A stretch of DNA of 9,345 nucleotides from Candidatus Krumholzibacteriota bacterium. Lineage in GTDB: Bacteria > Krumholzibacteriota > Krumholzibacteriia > Krumholzibacteriales > Krumholzibacteriaceae. The notes beneath the pieces are model-generated. The model saw only the letters and a list, made by a program, of their open reading frames with translations, searched no databases and was not told where the DNA came from. Below are positions 6,926 to 9,345 of the stretch, piece by piece. The position numbers and the translations under genes are program-made. Positions within the stretch are counted from its first letter, which is position 1; each line of letters opens with the position of its first letter. The DNA is taken from contig DAOVFR010000081.1 of the NCBI GenBank assembly GCA_030672805.1, positions 1-9,345 on the forward strand. Reading direction: 5' to 3'.

Positions 6926-8005
6926 GATTTTCAGTGTGCTTATGCTGAGCAGCGCGAGCAGCGCCGCAATAATCCAGAACCTGATCACGATCTTTCCCTC
7001 CGGCCATCCCTTGAGCTCGAAATGGTGATGGAGGGGAGCCATCCTGAAAATCCGTTTTCCCGTCAGGCGGAACGAGACCACCTGCAGAATCACGGAAACG
7101 GTCTCGGCGAAAAATATCCCGCCGACCACGATCAGCAGGAGCTCCATCTTGAGGAGAACCGCGATCGTTCCCAGCGCACCGCCGATCGCCAGCGAGCCTG
7201 TATCTCCCATGAAGATCTCCGCCGGGTGCGCGTTGTACCAGAGAAACCCGAGTAACGCTCCCACGACCGAGAGGCAGTAAACCGTCAGCTCGCCGCTCCC
7301 TTCCATGTAGAGAATGTTCAGGTAATCGGCGAATCCCTTGTGTCCGCTCAGGTACGCGAGTGCCGCGAATGCGAAGAAACAGAAGGCGGCCACGCCCGCC
7401 GCGAGACCGTCAAGGCCGTCGGTGAGATTGACCGCGTTCGATGTGCCGGTGATGACGAACATCACCATCGGTATGTAGACGATATTCCAGTTTATGTACA
7501 GGTCCTTGATGAACGGAACGGCCGTCATGTGAATGTTCTCCCGGACGAGCGGGTTCAGGTAGAGAAACACCCCCAGCGCCGCCCCGAACAGGAACTGTCC
7601 GAGAAGCTTGTACCGCCCGACGAGTCCCTTGTCCCGCTTCTTGACGACATTGAGATAATCGTCGATGAAACCGATCAGTCCCGTCCAGACCGTCACCACG
7701 AGGACGACCTGGATATACGGATTGCCGAGGTTCGCCCAGAGGAGCGTTGGGATGACGACCGCAGCTATGATCAGGACCCCTCCCATCGTCGGCGTGCCTT
7801 CCTTGTTCGAGTGGTTCGAGGGAACCTCTTTGCGTATGCGCTGCCCGATCTGGAATCGCCTCAGCCACCTGATCATGAGCGGGCCGAATATGAACAAGAT
7901 GAGAAGCGCCGTCACCATCGCGTATGCGGCCCGGAAGGTGATATACCTGAAAACATTGAAGGCGAAAAAATACTCGCGTAACGGGTAGAGCAGACGGTAC
8001 AGCAT
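6920..8005 (-). CDS. mraY: Phospho-N-acetylmuramoyl-pentapeptide-transferase MraY
   Basis: MraY is the polytopic membrane enzyme that transfers phospho-MurNAc-pentapeptide from UDP to undecaprenyl phosphate, forming lipid I. Its 361 aa match the usual length, and about ten hydrophobic segments are visible. Signature motifs are intact: TPTMGG (71-76), the Mg-binding FIDDYLN with Asp115/Asp116 (113-119), SNAVNLTDGLDGLA (189-202), EIFMGDTGSLA with Asp268 (263-273) and the RMAPLHHHFE loop with His326-328 (321-330). No key residue is missing. The ATG at 8005 shares one base with the murF stop (TGATG) and has a strong AGGAGG 8 nt upstream. The gene ends four bases before murD. The order murF-mraY-murD is the classic dcw order. 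Confidence 0.97.
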   Translation of the reverse strand: MLYRLLYPLREYFFAFNVFRYITFRAAYAMVTALLILFIFGPLMIRWLRRFQIGQRIRKEVPSNHSNKEGTPTMGGVLIIAAVVIPTLLWANLGNPYIQVVLVVTVWTGLIGFIDDYLNVVKKRDKGLVGRYKLLGQFLFGAALGVFLYLNPLVRENIHMTAVPFIKDLYINWNIVYIPMVMFVITGTSNAVNLTDGLDGLAAGVAAFCFFAFAALAYLSGHKGFADYLNILYMEGSGELTVYCLSVVGALLGFLWYNAHPAEIFMGDTGSLAIGGALGTIAVLLKMELLLIVVGGIFFAETVSVILQVVSFRLTGKRIFRMAPLHHHFELKGWPEGKIVIRFWIIAALLALLSISTLKIR

Positions 8006-9345
8006 CAGTCCACCCTCCTCGCTTCTGTACCCTTTAGTTTTTCGATTGCCTCGATGATCCGTTCCATATGCATGCCCCGGGAACCCTTGACAAAAACCGC
8101 GTCACCCGTCTCGAGAAGGTCGTTCAGGTAGGCGGCGCATTTCTCATGGTCGAGGAAATGGCTCAGCATGTCCGGCGCCTTCCGCTGGACAGCCGCTGCA
8201 CGGTTCAGTTCGACCGTTTCCTCGCCCATCGTGACGATGCCGTCGACGCCCGCCTTGCCGCAGCAGCTTCCCGCTTCCCCGTGGAGTTCGCCGCTCTTCT
8301 CCCCCAGCTCGAGCATGTCGCCCAGCACGAGCCACCGCTTCCCTTTGACCGGCATCTCCTTGAATGCATCCATGGCGGCGGTGAGCGAGTCTGGATTCGA
8401 ATTGTACGACTCATCGACGAAGAGTATCCCGTCGATGTCGAAGACCACTCCCCGTCCGTCGGCGGCCTTCGTGCCGGCCACCGCTGCCGCGATTTGTTCC
8501 GGCCTGACGCCGCAAACCGACGCGGCGGCTGCGGCGGCGGCCGCGTTCCGGATATTGTGCCTTCCGTACCGGGGTATCTCCATCTCGTGTCCGCCAAGGC
8601 GGAAGCGGTATCCCGGACCGTCAAGCAACTCGACGTCCTCTATCCTCAAGTCCGCCTCCTGGCAGTAACCGAACGATATAACCGGCGCCTTCGTCTTCCC
8701 TTTGAGGAATTCGAAGAACTCGTCATCGGCGGGAAGAACGGCCGTCCCGTCCGCGGGAAGCGCAGCCAGAAGCTCCGATTTCGCGGCTGCCACCCCTTTC
8801 AGGGATCCGAAAAACTCGAGGTGCACCGGGCCGATGTTCGTGACGATCCCCACCCCGGGGCGCGCAATGCCGCTTAGACGCTTGATCTCGCCGCGGTGAT
8901 TTGCACCCATCTCCGTGACGAGCAATTCCTCCGTCCCCTCCATTCCAAGCAGGGTGAGGGGCAATCCGATATGGTTGTTCATATTTCCGGGTGTCGCGTG
9001 GACCATGAACGCGGTGGAAAGGATTCGTGCGATGAAATCCTTTGTGCCCGTTTTACCCGTGCTGCCGGTGACGGCAACGACGCGGGGGTCGATCCTGTCC
9101 CGGTACGCGGAGGCAAGATCCTGCAGCGCTGTAAGCGTATCGGGAACGGCGAATACGGGGACGGAACTTTTCCAACCGGCGGGGTCAGGTTCCCGTCCGC
9201 GCATAACCAGGAGCGCCGCCGCCCCATGCTCGACGGCCCGCGCCGCGTACTCATGGCCGTCGCTCCTCGAGCCCTCGAGCGCGACGAACAGCATGCCGGA
9301 ACATCCGGTCCTCGTGTCGATCGACACTCCCTCGATCCGGCCACC
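8005..9345 (-). CDS. murF: UDP-MurNAc-tripeptide--D-Ala-D-Ala ligase MurF, 5' end cut off by window edge
   Basis: MurF joins D-Ala-D-Ala to the UDP-MurNAc-tripeptide in the cytoplasm, using ATP, and completes the pentapeptide precursor for MraY. The 446 visible residues are open to the window edge. The GTG at 9327 is an internal valine of the family motif GVSIDTRT, so the true start lies beyond base 9345, probably only a few tens of codons away. Motifs, counted from the first visible residue: LFVALEG with SDGHEYA (19-34), P-loop TGSTGKTGTKD (93-103), TPGNMNNHIGLPL (118-130), TEMGANHRGEI (144-154), TNIGPVHLEFFGS (169-181), GRHNIRN (261-267), DESYNSNPDS (311-320), LGDMLELGE (341-349) and VKGSRGMHME (419-428). 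The last two and the YNSNPDS block are specific to MurF. The P-loop has Gly where Thr or Ser is more usual. An eight-alanine run (268-275) follows GRHNIRN. murE is expected just upstream. Confidence 0.96.
   Translation of the reverse strand, partial: GGRIEGVSIDTRTGCSGMLFVALEGSRSDGHEYAARAVEHGAAALLVMRGREPDPAGWKSSVPVFAVPDTLTALQDLASAYRDRIDPRVVAVTGSTGKTGTKDFIARILSTAFMVHATPGNMNNHIGLPLTLLGMEGTEELLVTEMGANHRGEIKRLSGIARPGVGIVTNIGPVHLEFFGSLKGVAAAKSELLAALPADGTAVLPADDEFFEFLKGKTKAPVISFGYCQEADLRIEDVELLDGPGYRFRLGGHEMEIPRYGRHNIRNAAAAAAAASVCGVRPEQIAAAVAGTKAADGRGVVFDIDGILFVDESYNSNPDSLTAAMDAFKEMPVKGKRWLVLGDMLELGEKSGELHGEAGSCCGKAGVDGIVTMGEETVELNRAAAVQRKAPDMLSHFLDHEKCAAYLNDLLETGDAVFVKGSRGMHMERIIEAIEKLKGTEARRVD
8014..8019 (-). 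promoter_or_regulatory. Strong Shine-Dalgarno for mraY inside the murF end
   Basis: AGGAGG, encoding two of the last arginines of MurF, sits 8 nt upstream of the mraY ATG at 8005. It gives a well-placed ribosome binding site despite the one-base overlap of the two genes. Confidence 0.7.

Noticed and set aside
5836..6927. Long plus-strand open frame (363 codons) opposite murD, and similar ones opposite murG, ftsW and mraY
   Set aside because: They lie antisense to genes with complete family motifs, show no recognisable domain and are rich in Arg, His and Pro as expected for the complement of GC-rich codons. They are shadow frames.
8521..8544. Run of eight alanine codons (GCG/GCC/GCA-type repeats) in murF
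   Set aside because: Many MurF proteins have an Ala-rich helix after the G-x-H-N motif, and the codons are mixed, so it is not a simple expanding repeat.
9325..9327. GTG at 9327 as the start of murF
   Set aside because: It is an internal Val codon of the conserved GVSIDTRT motif and the frame stays open to the window edge, so the gene starts outside the window.

Overview
The window is a stretch of a bacterial dcw (division and cell wall) cluster. It lies entirely on the minus strand and is packed end to end with eight genes. Read in the direction of transcription (from high to low coordinates), the order is murF (5' end cut by the window edge) - mraY - murD - ftsW - murG - murC - ftsQ - ftsA (3' end cut by the window edge). 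Long plus-strand open frames are shadows of these genes in GC-rich DNA and are not annotated.

Junctions in transcription order: murF/mraY share one base in a TGATG; mraY/murD have a 4-nt gap; murD/ftsW abut with no gap; ftsW/murG share one base in a TGATG; murG/murC have an 8-nt gap (or a 7-nt overlap if murC starts at an upstream GTG); murC/ftsQ overlap by 4 nt (ATGA); ftsQ/ftsA are separated by 33 nt. No non-coding stretch exceeds about 35 bases. I see no promoter, terminator, tRNA, repeat array or mobile element. The window looks like the middle of one long co-transcribed, translationally coupled operon.

The products form a connected pathway. MurC, MurD and MurF are ATP-dependent ligases that add L-Ala, D-Glu and D-Ala-D-Ala to the UDP-MurNAc stem peptide. 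MraY moves phospho-MurNAc-pentapeptide onto undecaprenyl phosphate (lipid I), and MurG adds GlcNAc (lipid II). FtsW is the SEDS glycosyltransferase that polymerises lipid II at the septum. FtsQ and FtsA are divisome scaffold and membrane-anchor proteins; FtsA tethers FtsZ. MurE is presumably upstream of murF and FtsZ downstream of ftsA, both outside the window (inference from the usual order).

Organism: a GC-rich bacterium with strong AGGAGG-type ribosome binding sites and frequent AGG/CGG arginine codons. murB and ddl are absent between murC and ftsQ. FtsW has a P-N-x-S-x-A sequence where most families have Q-P-D-x-G-T. Both traits recall the Bacteroidota/FCB side of the tree, so a GC-rich FCB-type lineage is a weak guess; the sequence alone does not prove it. 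I found no undescribed system here. The points worth a second look are small: a CxxC in FtsA, four exported cysteines in FtsQ, motif departures in FtsW, and the missing murB/ddl.
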